From: Turritopsis dohrnii
Lineage: Eukaryota > Cnidaria > Hydrozoa > Anthoathecata > Oceaniidae
Length of the DNA: 64,000 nt
Direction: 5' to 3'
Assembly: GCA_027922465.2 (NCBI GenBank)
Contig: BQMF02000330.1
Span: forward strand, 62,001-126,000
Shown here: positions 42,640-54,722 of the stretch, one piece after another
Position numbering within the stretch: position 1 is the first letter of the stretch
Layout of the letters: every line of letters begins with the position of its first letter
Notes under the pieces: model-generated
What the model saw: the letters and a program-made list of their open reading frames with translations, nothing else
What the model was told of the DNA's origin: nothing
The model's database searches: none
Made by a program: the position numbers and the translations under genes

Positions 42640-44278
42640 TTATGATAACTGAATGTCAGCTCCACATGGAAATATATTGGTCACAGCATGGACGTATAAA
42701 AAGAGAAGGACTCACAACTAATACTAAAGCCTTTCTTTGATATAATCCTCGCCTAGCATTTCACTGGATTTCGGTTCACATGGGCGGGTTTATACGACGC
42801 TTTAGGTTTAATCCGATGTGGAAAACCAACGAATTGAGAGAAAATACGATTTGCAGATGGATCAGCAATATTCTTGAGTATCACAAAACTTCTACTCAAC
42901 CTTTTTTAAAAATGTCGGATTGGAATTAAGATAAATTTGTCGGAGTTAGGAAGTATTTTTTGTATATACTTATATCCAAAGATTCGGTACTTTGAAAGAC
43001 GCCTGGGTGATGCCTGAGAATATACAGAAAGAAGAGTGCTTTTTCATTCAATTCTGAAAATTTCATGTTTGAGACTGTAAGAAGTCATGAGGAATCAGAG
43101 TTTAAAACCTGGCTTCAAAATAATCATAAAATCTTTAAATTCATTTCTGGTTAGTTATTACGATCACGGAAGCCAGTGGAAACATGTATTTTTAACAGCA
43201 CTTGAGGGAATTTCAAAACTGCTTTTGTGAAAATTTCAATAAACCGAGGCGAGGTTCGTTTGAATAGATTTATAAAAGTTGTAAGTCCTTCTCTTTTTAT
43301 ACGTCCATGGTCACAGAAGTATCAAAGGGTACATCGCAAATACAACCTTTCGCAAATATTAACCTTTCAGCGTAATTGTAATATAATTGCTTTAATTGAA
43401 GAAATAGTATCTTGTATCGCATAAATGGCAATGATTGGATGTTATACTGTGTTTCATAACTTACAATAGGTTCAAAGATATCTTTTATAAATGCATTTGG
43501 TTCACTTAAAAAAATTAATTCAAGTAATGTTGCCATTTGGAGCAGATGAACAGTCAGAATCACCAACTACTTTACTGTGTGAATCCAATAAATATATTGA
43601 ATGTGTTCGATATCCCAGATAAGTGCAGAACTGTAACCTGCACTAAAAGTAAAAATAGAACCGGTACCCATATCATTGGCTGTGAGATTTTTATAAGTTT
43701 GAAAAAGGTCAATCTCTTCTAAAAAAAAGACGATTTACCATAATTAGAAAAGTAACTTGACTAACTGGGGTTCAATGAATATATTACAAGAAATTTGATC
43801 AACTGCTACTAGGGGCCCTGCTGTTTGTTGTGGCTTGTAACAATTACAGAGTGCATCACATGATTCAAAACATAGTCTAAATCCCAAAATGTCCATAATG
43901 ATACTTCCTTGATAGCACTGTAACATATTGTAAGCACTTTCGGTACATTGAAAACCTGCTGTTTCACCAAATTTTGGATCATGCGTCGTGTAAGTGAAAA
44001 GGTTCTTGAACTACTTTTTTAGAAAAATTCGGTCCTGGGTTACTTTCAATTCCATACACAACTACATAAATTTTAGAGCAGCTAAATCCAAATTTGAGCA
44101 GAATAAAGCAACATATAACAATGCTACCAGAAGAAACATATAGGCAATGGAATTCAAAATAGAGAGATGATGGTAAATAATAATTGAGCAGTGCTGAATT
44201 GTGCTGGATAATCTTATTGAGTAATTTTGAGTTTACATGAACAAAAATATGAGCGATGAAATGGAACAAAAACGTCAT
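42640..44278 (-). pseudogene. unknown gene fragments with 2A-like motif, split by the MITE
   Basis: Minus-strand pieces read in one direction. 44278-43979 encodes a hydrophobic stretch followed by Gly-Ile-Glu-Ser-Asn-Pro-Gly-Pro, a 2A-like ribosome-skipping motif with the usual first Asp replaced by Gly. After a frameshift, 43980-43744 continues with Phe-Gly-Glu-Thr-Ala-Gly-Phe-Gln-Cys-Thr. 43566-43310 encodes a further segment that resumes on the other side of the MITE (Thr-Asn-Ile-Phe-Pro-Cys-Gly) before a stop near 42634. The family is not recognised. 2A-like leaders occur in invertebrate non-LTR retrotransposons and some immune-type genes. The frameshift and insertion mark it as broken. 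Confidence 0.4.
42687..43309. mobile_element. 623-bp MITE with 7-bp target duplication, P-like ends
   Basis: Terminal inverted repeats of about 33 bp begin CATGGACGTATAAAAAGAGA (42687 onward) and end with the inverse at 43309, with one or two mismatches. The 7-bp sequence GTCACAG flanks both sides (42680-42686 and 43310-43316). No coding capacity. A CATG terminus with a 7-8-bp duplication resembles P-superfamily elements, and a P-type transposase lies 1 kb away, but shared ends with that unit were not found. Confidence 0.8.
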
Positions 44279-44417
44279 TCAAAGAAATACATATACCGTA
44301 GAAAATAACTGTATTATACATCCTACACACATTCACGTCCGCTTCAAAGAATATGGCAGCGCACATTGATCTGAACGGTAAAGGCTGTGATTTTTGATCA
44401 AGAAACTTACAGGCTAA

Positions 44418-45074
44418 AGGGCAATTTACACGGTACGATTTTTGTCGTACGATTTTTGTCGTACATATTGATGTATGATTTTTTTTAAAAAAAAGACGCT
44501 TGTGTTTACACGTTACGACACTCAGAAGAGAGAAATGATTTTAATGAAAAAAATGGAGAGTGATGAAGCTGATGCTTTGTGAGCGATATCAAAATATACG
44601 CATTATTTTAAATTGAAGATAACACAAAAGCAAAGAAGAAACGTAAAACACGTTCAGAATGGACCAAGTAATGGTTGGAAAGAAGAGATTTAAAAGGTCT
44701 CTATACTAATTTGGTAACAGAACTTCGAAATGAAAAAGTTGCCATATATACCAATTATTTGAGAATGAGACCAGAAGATGTCGATTTTTTGCTCTCTGTA
44801 ATTTAAAAAGATATTGCTAAAAAGGATACGTTAATGAGAGATAAAAATATTTTGTTTTTTTCTCTTTTCCCTCACTTGACGTATTGTCTGTTTCGATATG
44901 ATTGGTTAATTTTCGTACGATGTCGTATGAAAATTAAACATGTTTAACTTTTTTTTGTCACGCACGACACCATAATACGACAGATTTTCGTACTGCGATT
45001 TTCTATGTATTCACAGAGCGATACGGCCTGTACGACAAAAATCGTATGAAAAATCGTACCGTGTAAATTGCCCT
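44418..45074 (+). mobile_element. 657-bp PIF/Harbinger derivative
   Basis: Ends begin AGGGCAATTTACACGGTACG and close with its inverse, flanked by TAA on both sides (44415-44417 and 45075-45077), the 3-bp duplication of Harbinger elements. The internal sequence around 44660-44830 encodes a recognisable Harbinger transposase N-terminal segment, with Leu-Arg-Met-Arg-Pro-Glu-Asp-Val-Asp and Lys-Asp-Thr-Leu-Met-Arg-Asp. It is broken by stops, and the catalytic domain is absent. GTACGATTTTTGTC is repeated just inside the left end. Confidence 0.9.
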
Positions 45075-46527
45075 TAAAAAATGTCCACACGAAACCTTTG
45101 CATTCCAAACACCTCGCGTATAACGCGATTTGAACAAATACAATGGGTTTACGAGCAGCGAGTGATACGCCATTGACCCGACATACTGGGTTTACAAGCA
45201 AGTCAATACTACAACAGTAATGTCAACGCATATTTCAGCAGCTGTTGGAGGAATGCTGTCTATGAGGATAACTTATTGATATTCTTTAAGTCTATTAATT
45301 TCGAATCATCAAAAATCTTCCAACGAAAATACTAATAAGGCAAATTCCTTTTTCTTTTTACGGAGATTTTTACAGAATTTTAGGAAAGTTCAAAGATAAA
45401 TGAAGATTGATGTTATTTACAACATACACACATACCTTTGCAATGCCAAGTATAGGTATCATTGCTAACAGCCACAAGTCCACATAGAATACTGTCACTT
45501 TAGACAAACCAACTGAACCTTCAAGGCTTGAAAAATAGAAAAGGCAAGAATTCTCTTTTTAGCAATATCATTTGAACTTTTCGTTAATGAGAAGACTTAA
45601 AAAAGAGAAATTGTTAATTAGGAACAAATACCTTTTAACGTCAATAATTTCTGACTGTGCTAGTTTAGATGTTTTGTAACATGATACGAATTTTTTAAAG
45701 TAGTTTGGGTCTTATAGCTACGAAACATTGCAAGGTCTTATTTGTTCGTCATAAACATTGTGTCAACAGCATTTGAAAGGAAAAACCGGGCCGGCGAATC
45801 CAGAGAGACCTTTTTGCTAAGAAAAAATAATTTTTTGGGCACATTTTGACTTTACTTTATAGTTAAGGGATAATCATATATATTTATTAGCTTTCAGGGA
45901 CGTGTTTATGCCCAACTTCCAAATTTAGCTACGAATCTATTTGTATGGTTCTGTTAACACTTTTCATCTGCATAATCATCTGCATAATGTAGTTTTTGAT
46001 TTTTAATGGTCTTTTTTTAAAAAAGGCTACCGAAAACAGAACTTAAGTGTAAGTTTTGCATCTATTAAGATTTTTTATCAGTATCTGATCAAACATTTCG
46101 AAAATTGGGGCATATTTAAGGCTATTTCGGAAGCCTAAATTCAAAAATTTTTTCGGGCCGTCGGCTTTAACCGTGCTGGGGCTTCCTCAGAGACTACATA
46201 TATTTGTCCCCTCCCCCCACTTTCATATTCGATTCGTCGACCCTGAAAAAGTAAAACCATGAATTACTTGTTACTATTCAGGATTACCGAGTGAAGAATT
46301 AAAACATGCTTAACATGAAATAAGCTAAATAATCTATACTATGTATCATTTTATATAACAAAAGATGAATTAAAATTGAAGCTGTCCAAAACACTGCCCT
46401 CACAGTTGAAATGTAGCCGCCATGTGTTTTCTTCTGACCATATCTCAGAGAGTAAGATGTTAATAATGCTTTGTTTTGAAATGACATGTTTTCAACAATT
46501 TTGACGATTACAAAAGTGTACACATTA
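45075..46527. other. no gene seen
   Basis: No coding motif or clear repeat boundary. Short frames near 44944-45201 are translations of the Harbinger right end and flank. Confidence 0.4.
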
Positions 46528-46570
46528 GACGATTACGACGATTACACTAAAATTAATCGTCGTAATCGTC
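46528..46570. repeat. perfect 17-bp inverted repeat
   Basis: GACGATTACGACGATTA (46528-46544) and its exact inverse (46554-46570) with a 9-base loop. Function unknown. Confidence 0.85.
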
Positions 46571-46818
46571 AAGTCTGCACCAGACTTTATTGGAGAGGGA
46601 CGTTATTAAAGAAAATACGGTATTTGTTTTTTTGTTGTTTTTTTTATTCTATTAAAAAATTCACACTGATCTTTCTCGGTGTTTTTGGTGCGTTTGCAAG
46701 CTTTACAACGGACAACCGGCTTTTCAACGATTTCACCCGTTTATAATCTGGATACTGAAGCGTTGACAAATTGGACAGCGTTGATAAACTGGTCAGATAA
46801 CTACGTTTTTATAAAAAT

Positions 46819-47666
46819 ACTAGCCGCTCGTATCCACCTGCTCTGTATCACTCTATCAATAAACGTCAAATTTTCTTATAAACGGCTCGTACAACTTGTG
46901 CTCAACCAGAAGCAGATTCGAAGTCACAACCTCTGGTAAAACCAATCTTTTATCAGTGTAACAATACACTCAAAACGTAGAGAGAGAAAACTTCAACTTT
47001 TTATTAGCTTTTGTTTTAAAAAAGTTACACGCTCTAACATGGGTGCTATCAAACAGGGGGAAAATGGTTTCTCTTCTTAAAAAGTTCACACGGAGGAGAG
47101 AAAAAAGGCACGTGCTAAATGAATAAATAGAATAAAAAACGTTCGATTAGAACGCTTAACAATTAAAAGAAGAAATTAATTTATCAAAAGAAAAGCAAAA
47201 AAAAAAAAACATTTTGTTTTGATATGATACTCTTTTTTTACCTATCGGTTTTTAAACATTCTGATTGCTCAAAAAAAAAGTTCACCCGTCTCAGACAGTC
47301 AGGCAAGAGTTAGTGGCAAACCGAACATATGCTGCCACGTTCTGCCACTGCTGCTTTTTGTCCAAAATGTTTAATCAGTTAGTTTCTTTGTATTTAGTTG
47401 ATGTATTGTTTTCAAAGCCAAGTCAACGTGGAATATAAAACTAACAATAATGATAAAAACAAAACGTTATTCCTATTAGTTCATCAGCCAAAAAAGGTCA
47501 CGTTTGATTGGGGTTGCAATGTATTTGCTTCGAACTCACGTCACACACAAAAAAAGAAATAATTTCGCTCACAACTCAATCTACCATTTTGCATGACTTA
47601 CAAACAAACAAACAAACAAACAAACAAATAAACAGACAGACAGAGAATCGGCTATTAATATATAGA
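46819..47666 (+). mobile_element. HINE/pearl-like repeat, copy A
   Basis: About 848 bp. It starts TACTAGCCGCTCG, contains TATCCACCTGCTCTGTATCA, and ends with a tetranucleotide tract (CAAA then CAGA units, 47586-47644) followed by GAATCGGCTATTAATATATAG. Two more copies lie at 59727-61436. It is non-coding. A tetranucleotide tract near one end plus short terminal palindromes (TAGCCG, CGGCTA) fit the non-autonomous helentron class (DINE-1, pearl); this assignment is inference. Confidence 0.75.
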
Positions 47667-47787
47667 TACATGAAACGTGCCTTCCGATGTTTTTTTTGAA
47701 CAATGCATGAAGACGCGTTATTTATCATTATTTTCTAAAATACCCATAAAAATGCCAACTTTATGATTTTTTCAAGAGCGTACGTTA

Positions 47788-48732
47788 GGGCCTGATTATA
47801 TGAGGCGGGTTGGCTCGGTGCTGGCTCGTTTACAACCCGGCACCAACTTGCTATTATATGGCAAAATTCAAACGAGCCGAAACCGAGCCAACTCGTTTAC
47901 AACCCGGGAAAAAAATCAAGATGGTGCATTCATTAACTAAACAACGCATAAGAAATCAGCGAAGGTTGATTTTAATAAACACTTTTTTAGAGATGTCATC
48001 CAAGGTTTTATTGTTATGTTTACACAGAAAGTTAATGTTCCAAAAGATTCCAAATTTTATGTTTTCCAAAGAAAACATCCTCAGAAAAAAGTTGCTTATG
48101 AGAAAACACCAGAGAAAAAGTAGAAAAAAGAGACAAATTTGGTTTAAAAAGTGTCATACAGATAAGTGGTGGGTGGATATGATGTTGGCTGTTGGACCAA
48201 CAGAAGATTTATGGAAAAAGAATTTTAGACTTTCTTGGACTTTCTCTCCAAATCACAGGGCATTGATTGTCAGTAGAAAAAAAGGTTGCGGCAGTAGTAT
48301 TGTATTTTTTAAAAGATACAGGCTCAATGACGATGACGATGTCCATTTGAATTTATTTTCGCTAATGTTCTTTTTTTCTTCTACAGAAAGGACTGCTGCT
48401 CTTCCAGCTAGTGTATGTGTTGGTTGTCATTTACTGCATATTCAGCTCGTCTACCATTATTGATTGATTATTTCAAGCTACTTCGCATGCGCCAACCCGT
48501 TTCTGTCCCGGGATAAGCTATTATATGGTCGAGTCAGCTCGCCTAAAGCGAGCTGGCCCGGGTTGAGAAAACGAGCTGGCTCGGCAAGTGAGCCAACCCG
48601 TTTTCAACCCGCCTCATATAATCGAAATCGTCCTTGTAGAACTATTTTCTGCAACAGCCGGGTTGTGTTTAAAAATAGATTTCCCTTTAAACGAGCCAGC
48701 ACCGGGTCAACCCGCCTCATATAATCAGCCCC
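47788..48732 (+). mobile_element. 945-bp PIF/Harbinger derivative with nested subterminal repeats
   Basis: Ends begin GGGCCTGATTATATGAGGCG and close with the inverse; TTA flanks both sides (47785-47787 and 48733-48735). Inside, 48150-48250 encodes a Harbinger N-terminal segment (Trp-Trp-Val-Asp-Met-Met then Trp-Lys-Lys-Asn-Phe-Arg-Leu-Ser) without catalytic domain. The end motif CAACCCGCCTCATATAAT occurs twice at the right side (near 48604-48622 and 48707-48725). GAGCCAACTCG/GAGCCAACCCG motifs recur near both ends. Confidence 0.85.
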
Positions 48733-49296
48733 TTAATGTTTGTGAAAAATGCCAATCTGCTCGAAATTTTGTGAAAACTGCCAATTTGAGACCAACCGTC
48801 ATCCTGATGTTGTAACTAACTGTTGTAACTGTTGTTTCTCGCTGTGAATTGCCAGTTTTTATGATATACAAAAGAAAACCCATTTTTGTTGTTAGTACCA
48901 CGCGTTTTCATGTGAATCTTTGAAAAAGTGAATATTTTATTCTACTGACACTTTTGTCTAGGCACGCTGATTAAAATGTACTTTAGGGAGCATTTGACTC
49001 CCAAGTATAATTTTTCGACATATTCGGAGTTTTCATTAAATAACAGATGGAAGTAAGTGATCTTAGAAAATTCCAAAATCAAAGAAATGGTTAAAGACTT
49101 TGTTGAAAGTAGGAAGTAAGAGAGAGAGCCTAGATAAAACTCACTTAAGTTTTGATAAAGAATTCTCTCATAGTCCAACAGCTGCTCTATGCTAGAAAAT
49201 CAGTATAGCTAAAAATGCATAATTACATATGTTCGAATTCGAAATGGTATTGTTTATCTGCATCTGTATCATTTATGCCTTCTCCTACAAATGTAA

Positions 49297-50423
49297 AGGC
49301 CCTGATACACCTATGAATTTTTCTTTGGAAAGACTTAAAAATTTTTCTTTCTGACACGTTTTAAATTAATTAAATTTTTCTTTAAAAAATTTACTTTCTT
49401 TATTAAATACTTGTTGTTTCTGATTCATTTTTTAAAGCCCTCAAAAAAAACCAGTTGAATTTACCGCCACCCCACCTTTGCCGACAGATTGTGACGACTT
49501 CTGGTGTGAAGAAAAACCTAAGCTTTTACCAATAGTGTTTGTTGCCGACGATGCTTTCCCTCTAGGAATTATATGCATGAAACCTTTTTCACACAAAAAA
49601 ATGACCGATTGTGGTAGTTTGTGGAGATGTATCAACTCTCAAAATTGAGGTGAAACAAAAAGTGCATCCACGTGAAACACTGCCACAACGAATATCAAAA
49701 GGTAGCGATGAAGGAAGGAAACTTAACTAACTAAGCGAATATACAAAATGTATCTATAGTTCAAACAAACGACGACACGTCTTCTATTTCACAAGGATGT
49801 TTGAGTATAAAAAGCGCAATATATAGAGTAAAAAAGCGAGGTGCAGTAGAGCGTAGAATAATTAGCACGTAAGATGAATAAAAATACGTGACATGATGAA
49901 AATCGAATCGTGATAATTATCAAGTAGTAAAATATCATGAAACTCAAACGCTGAGGATCTCAGCCGTAACACCGATGAAAAAAGAATTTTCAACTACAGG
50001 CTTTAACGCATGCAGAAAATAAGTGTGAAAGTCTTCGGATTACGGGCCAATAGATTTAGGCTTTTTGAAACTAAATCGTTTCTGAACTCAGGTAAAATTG
50101 AACATGTCGTAATGGCATCTCTCGCTCTTCACAATATGTTGTGCTCGAAATCTTCAGTTTCTTACATGCGTACTGGATTTATTGATTTTGAGATCGAAAA
50201 TGGAAATTTAATACCTGGATCTTGGAGAGAAGATGGTATATCAAGCAATATTAAGCCTTTAAAGTGTGGAACCCCCCAACCACCAAGTGTGACCGCCGGA
50301 AAAGTCAGAAAAAAGTTCATGGAGCATTTCTATGGACCAGGGCAAATACCTTGGCAATGGAAAATTTTGTACGCGTTTATATTTATAAAGCAGACTTCTA
50401 AACTAACATTTTATTACATCTGA
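49297..50423 (+). pseudogene. PIF/Harbinger transposase remnant
   Basis: The left border may be 49297, where AGGCCCTGATACACCTATG is preceded by TAA, as at Harbinger termini. At 49520-49590 the sequence encodes Phe-Val-Ala-Asp-Asp-Ala-Phe-Pro-Leu, the middle catalytic Asp region. At 49998-50390 it encodes the C-terminal part, with Phe-Gly-Leu-Arg-Ala-Asn-Arg-Phe-Arg-Leu-Phe, then Leu-Ala-Leu-His-Asn-Met-Leu and Gly-Ser-Trp-Arg. About 350 bp between the two parts is unrelated, and a stop precedes the second part. These enzymes are DDE transposases cutting at TIRs next to TWA. The right terminus was not found. Confidence 0.75.
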
Positions 50424-51380
50424 TGATCGCCTTTACGTGAAACTGACAGTTATGTCGTTTTTATGTTTTTAAATTTTAAGTGAAGAAATATATATTTACA
50501 CTGACCCTACCAAATAGCATTACGTTCTCCACCAGAAACATTCACTCAAGTCATAATCTGACATTTCAACGCCTTGTTTCTTGACTAGTTGACCAGTTTG
50601 CAAGACAACTTTGGCAATTTTTGTTTCACGCTGATAACAAATGTTATAAATGAAGACGGGAATTTCAAAAGAAGTAAATAGAAATATTTCTTGTCAGAAA
50701 TCATTTCATTGAGATGAGCAGTGATTGTCATAAAAACATCAAACAAAACTTTTTGAGGGTAACATGTGAATACCTTAGATCCTCTAATTTCTTTTTGTGT
50801 AACTTACAGAACTGATAATGAATTTTTATGAACCAACCTAAGGATTAATGTCAGCAGTGGGAACCCTTTTCAGATCAATAAAAACATGACAAACATTAAA
50901 ATTGCAAACAAACTCCCAAACAAACAAATTTCCTAATAGAAAGCTGCTGACTTATGTTTCTCACAACAGTTTATATCTCTAAGTATCATATATTATCATA
51001 TTTTTTCTTTCAATTCATTTTATCTTTTTGTCACAATTCAGACAAACAGTTTCTCACCCTTTTTTCAAGTGTCTGTTTACTGCTTCTAAGAAAGTAGGAG
51101 TTGAGCCCTTTTATTCTGGAGACCGCAGAATATCTAAATGTATTGCACACATAATGGACAAAATGTTTGTGTTCCATTGTTAGATTATATGCTGGTTTTT
51201 TTGCACAATGTATTATGTATTTATTCAGAAATAAAAAGTTCTGTAATGTTCAAATGGTTGACAGGCAGCCAGCACCAGTGAACATTTTATGATACATGGG
51301 CTGGTCTCCTGGTCAATTACTTATTATTGAAGTGTTGGTAGTCATGTTTGATATTTCATAATAACATATTCATTCAGTTG
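50424..51380. other. no gene seen
   Basis: Possible 3' part of the Harbinger relic on the left and intron or 3' UTR of the minus-strand exon on the right. No motif is evident. Confidence 0.4.
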
Positions 51381-51620
51381 TTAATGCTTATGACCAAAGT
51401 TAATCCCATTTTTGGTTTTTATGTTTGCAATTCCAAAATTTCGACCTTCTGGATATATTATTTTTACTGTTTCTCTTCCCCTCAGTTGCATTGTCAATGT
51501 ACCATAACCACATGGGAATAAATGATCTTTTTTGGGTCTGTTACAGCTCATGTTACTGCACAAAGGGCTAAAGACTACTTGGGTGGCTCCAAATCGCTGG
51601 ACGCCCTCCACCTCACGCTT
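51381..51620 (-). CDS. putative terminal exon of an unknown gene
   Basis: On the minus strand an excellent acceptor (ATTGTTTTCAG|AAG) at 51621 opens a frame of 79 residues ending in TAA. The sequence has four cysteines (Pro-Leu-Cys-Ser, Met-Ser-Cys-Asn, Pro-Cys-Gly), a charged N-terminal part Lys-Arg-Glu-Val-Glu-Gly-Val, and a C-terminal Lys-Thr-Lys-Asn-Gly. I do not recognise the family. The splice signal, the mixed amino-acid use and the lack of low complexity suggest a real exon. Upstream exons should lie to the right on the minus strand but were not identified. Confidence 0.4.
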   Translation of the reverse strand, partial: KREVEGVQRFGATQVVFSPLCSNMSCNRPKKDHLFPCGYGTLTMQLRGRETVKIIYPEGRNFGIANIKTKNGINFGHKH

Positions 51621-52850
51621 CTGAAAACAATATAAGCTAGTCAGTCCAGTTCACAATTGCACCAGTAAAAAAAATCATAAGTTCCCCCTGATCCTTTTCG
51701 CAAATTTGGCCAAAATAAATCTTTGATCATTTTAATGCTAACGTACTTTTCACTTTTTCAAAGAGTTTCCCAGTATCGAAAATTTTATTTCGGGCGATGA
51801 CAAAATTTGTTTAAGTGTTTGTTTCACAGTTTTGGAAAGTCCGCCAGACACTTCGATTTAGAAATCATCAAATTATTTGACGAATAACCATGATGAAATA
51901 ATATTAAGTTTTTTTAAGGAAATTATTCCAACAATCAATCCAGATTGGAAGCGCATACAGTGTAAATTATAAACTACAACATTAAGGCAACATAAAGAAT
52001 TACCGATATGAAATGTTACACTATTTTTTGACTTCACTGCTTATATCCACTGTATATATGTGGGGTTTTGAAACTGAAAGATCTCCAAAAGTAGAAGAAA
52101 CTATAAAATACATGATACGCAACGATCCATTGGCAACTGTTTCAGCTATTTTCCTCATTATCAAAATTCTGAAAAATCCAAGTTTAAGGTATGAAATAAG
52201 AAGATATAGAAAATCACTTTTACTTTCTTTCCGTTGGAGCCAGCATCAAGAAACGCTATGAATTCTTCATCAATTTTATGCATATATCTCAACAAGTCTA
52301 GGGCTTTATTCTCCATGTTTCAATCTCTTGTTCATAACCTTTCCAGTCTCCTGGAATGAACTTGAATAGTGCGTGACGTAGATGGCCGAACGGAATTACG
52401 TGACAAGGATCAATGCCGTTTTGCTTATAATATGGATTCGGTTTCATATTGAATGTTCGTTTACAAGCTGTGTTTATTACAATCATGAAAATGTTAAAAT
52501 TAAACTTATCTCATACATCAAACAAATGAATTTTAATGACTGTAGATTAAAATTAAGTAACAGTGATAAAAAAGCTAAAATGTCTGCAAGATTGGTAATA
52601 GTGATAATAACAATAATATCCATTTATTTAGCATCCACGATTTACATGGTTCTTCCGCTTATATGTACAGCTAAAACTTTATAATATTATGAATAAAATA
52701 TAAAAGTGAGAACTTAGCTAAACTAAATTGATTGATTGATGCACTGTGTACACTACCAGAGTTTAACAATTTGAACATGATTATATTCTGCATTGAAATA
52801 CTTTCAGTCGCAGTATTTCCTTGAAGCTAGTTCCAACCTTATCGTAATTG
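51621..52850. other. no firm gene
   Basis: Frames at 52013-52261 and 52382-52684 contain hydrophobic runs but no family signature or splice support. They could be chance. Confidence 0.35.
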
Positions 52851-53020
52851 GTGTTGCACCGACGAATGTATTAACTCCGACAAATATAGTAACCCTGACA
52901 AATGTAGTAAAAATCAACGACAGATGTAGTAAACCTACAACCAATGGTTGAAATGAGCAATAATTAGGCAAAACACATGAAGGTCTTTGCCAAGTTACTT
53001 TTCCAATGCTATCAGATAGC
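52851..53020 (+). repeat. left inverted repeat bracketing a 5.3-kb composite block
   Basis: Made of degenerate units around ACTCCGACAAATGTAGTAA, followed by AAACACATGAAGGTCTTTGC and a CTATCAG motif. It matches the inverse of 57963-58170 in the same order. Part of it is repeated directly at 53091-53140. Confidence 0.75.
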
Positions 53021-53528
53021 TGTGTAATAAGCCTGGAATTTGTGCATGCGCAGTAAGAGACTGTTAATACAAGCAAAATCAGTATAATCAGTAATTAGGC
53101 AAAACACATGAACGCCTTCATCAAGTAGTCTTGTAAGGGCTACTCATCATCAACATCATCATCAATGAAATGTTCATACTAAGTACATATGTAACACAAG
53201 ACAGAATCGTCAGAAATAAAATGAAAGAAAACGTCGAAAATCATAATAAAGTCAATGATGTCATACGGATGACCATATTCTGCTCTTTTCAGTCTTTTGA
53301 TAGAATTGTTGCCTCCTCCCAGGCTAGACTTACTCATGTGAGTTTTTGTCTACCGCGTGCTCTAGATATTTTAAATTCTCTACAGTAGAGAAGGAACAGC
53401 TTTGCAGGTGTGTTATCTTCAATGCGGAGAAGATGACCAAAGCAACTCACTTGTCTTTTATTTATTGTCTTTGATCACGTTCTAACTTTCGTGATTTCAT
53501 GCAGATCTATATTCCATATAATTTGTGG

Positions 53529-53902
53529 TCATCTACTGTTTAAACAGGCAGGTCTAATAGGCTTTCCTATCGACTTCTTAATGGTTTCATTTACTGTCCA
53601 CAGTTTACTAAAGAAAATGCTGCCAACATAGCAATCCAAACATCTTAATTTGAGGTCGAGTGAAATGGTATGGCTATTGAATATCTTATCGAGGTTGTTT
53701 ATGCATGAGATTGTTAATCCTTTTCTTCTCGTGATGTCTTCCTCCGTATCCAGTAAAGAGCCGAGCAACTTGCACGATTTCCATCCATTATTTCTGTTTC
53801 TTTTGATTGTATGAAATTCAGATTTATCATGGTTGATCTTTAGATTATACGCAGCTAACTTCTCGGAAACAGTTTTTCTCACATAACAGATATCATTAGG
53901 GT
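53529..53902 (-). pseudogene. non-LTR retrotransposon RT, C-terminal piece
   Basis: Minus-strand frame containing Lys-Ile-Asn-His-Asp-Lys-Ser-Glu, then Cys-Lys-Leu-Leu-Gly-Ser-Leu-Leu-Asp-Thr-Glu and Arg-Arg-Lys-Gly-Leu. These are the post-catalytic RT and thumb region of a LINE. It continues directly from the piece at 55922-56310, from which it is separated by the 2,019-bp element. The frame ends within the thumb region. Confidence 0.8.
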
Positions 53903-53931
53903 TATGGTTGCTCATTTGTATCAAAGATAGA

Positions 53932-54130
53932 TATTTACATTCACATTCAAGAAACTTTTATTCACATTCAACAAAATTATATGCACATTAAAGAAACTGT
54001 TATTTAGGTCAAGAAATGTTTATTCACATTCAACGAAATTATATTCATATTCAACAAAATTATATTCACATTCCAGAAACTTTTATTCATGTTCAAGAAA
54101 ATTTTATTCATATTCAAGAAAAAAATTTAT
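53932..54130 (+). repeat. left minisatellite array of the 2-kb element
   Basis: Eight or nine units of about 20-24 bp, consensus near TTATTCACATTCAAGAAACT. The open frame running through the 3' part encodes repeated Phe-Ile-His-Ile-Gln, a by-product of the repeat. Confidence 0.9.
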
Positions 54131-54722
54131 ATGCAAGGTGTAAAATTACTATTCAAAGAATTTCGGTAACTCAGATCTGGTCAGTAAATAATCGGCCACT
54201 TATGGAAACTGATTAGCGATACCTGAACAGGCAAAAAACAGTTCTTATTGTTGAAAAATACCAGATGTAAGGGGAATAAATGAGTGAATTATGGAAATTT
54301 TTGAGATGGGGTGCATGACGGCAGTAAAAGCAAAATGAAATAAGTATCAAAATCCCAGAAAAGGTTCGTCAACAACATAAGGTTATATTCATTTTATTGA
54401 CAACAGTTGCTCCAGTGTAAAAGTGATTGTAATAAAATAAGATCAAATCCGACCAAGTGGGAAAGGTGGGTTTGGGGACTAGCCAATCGAAAACCACCGT
54501 TGGTAAACTTTTTTATCGAAAAAGCAAGAAGCCCTGGGGACGAGGTTGAGTAATGACAAAATTCTGTAAAACTTAGAATCCCTCGTTTCTAAAAATACCC
54601 AACAAAATGTCCAGAAAAATTCGGGACTAATTTTGATTATTTTTGAGGACTAATGGAAATCTGTAACTAAAATTCGTGAAGTGAAATAAGTTTCTTAACG
54701 GAGAAGAAAAGAAAAGGTTCTC

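Noticed and set aside
48464..48724. Plus-strand 86-residue coding frame
   Set aside because: It is the translation of the GC-richer inverted-repeat end of a Harbinger derivative.
53932..54130. CRISPR-like array of regular short repeats
   Set aside because: The units follow each other directly without unique spacers, the window is eukaryotic, and the array is inverted at the other end of the same transposon.
54016..54216. Protein with Phe-Ile-His-Ile-Gln repeats
   Set aside because: It is the translation of the 24-bp minisatellite and has no independent support.
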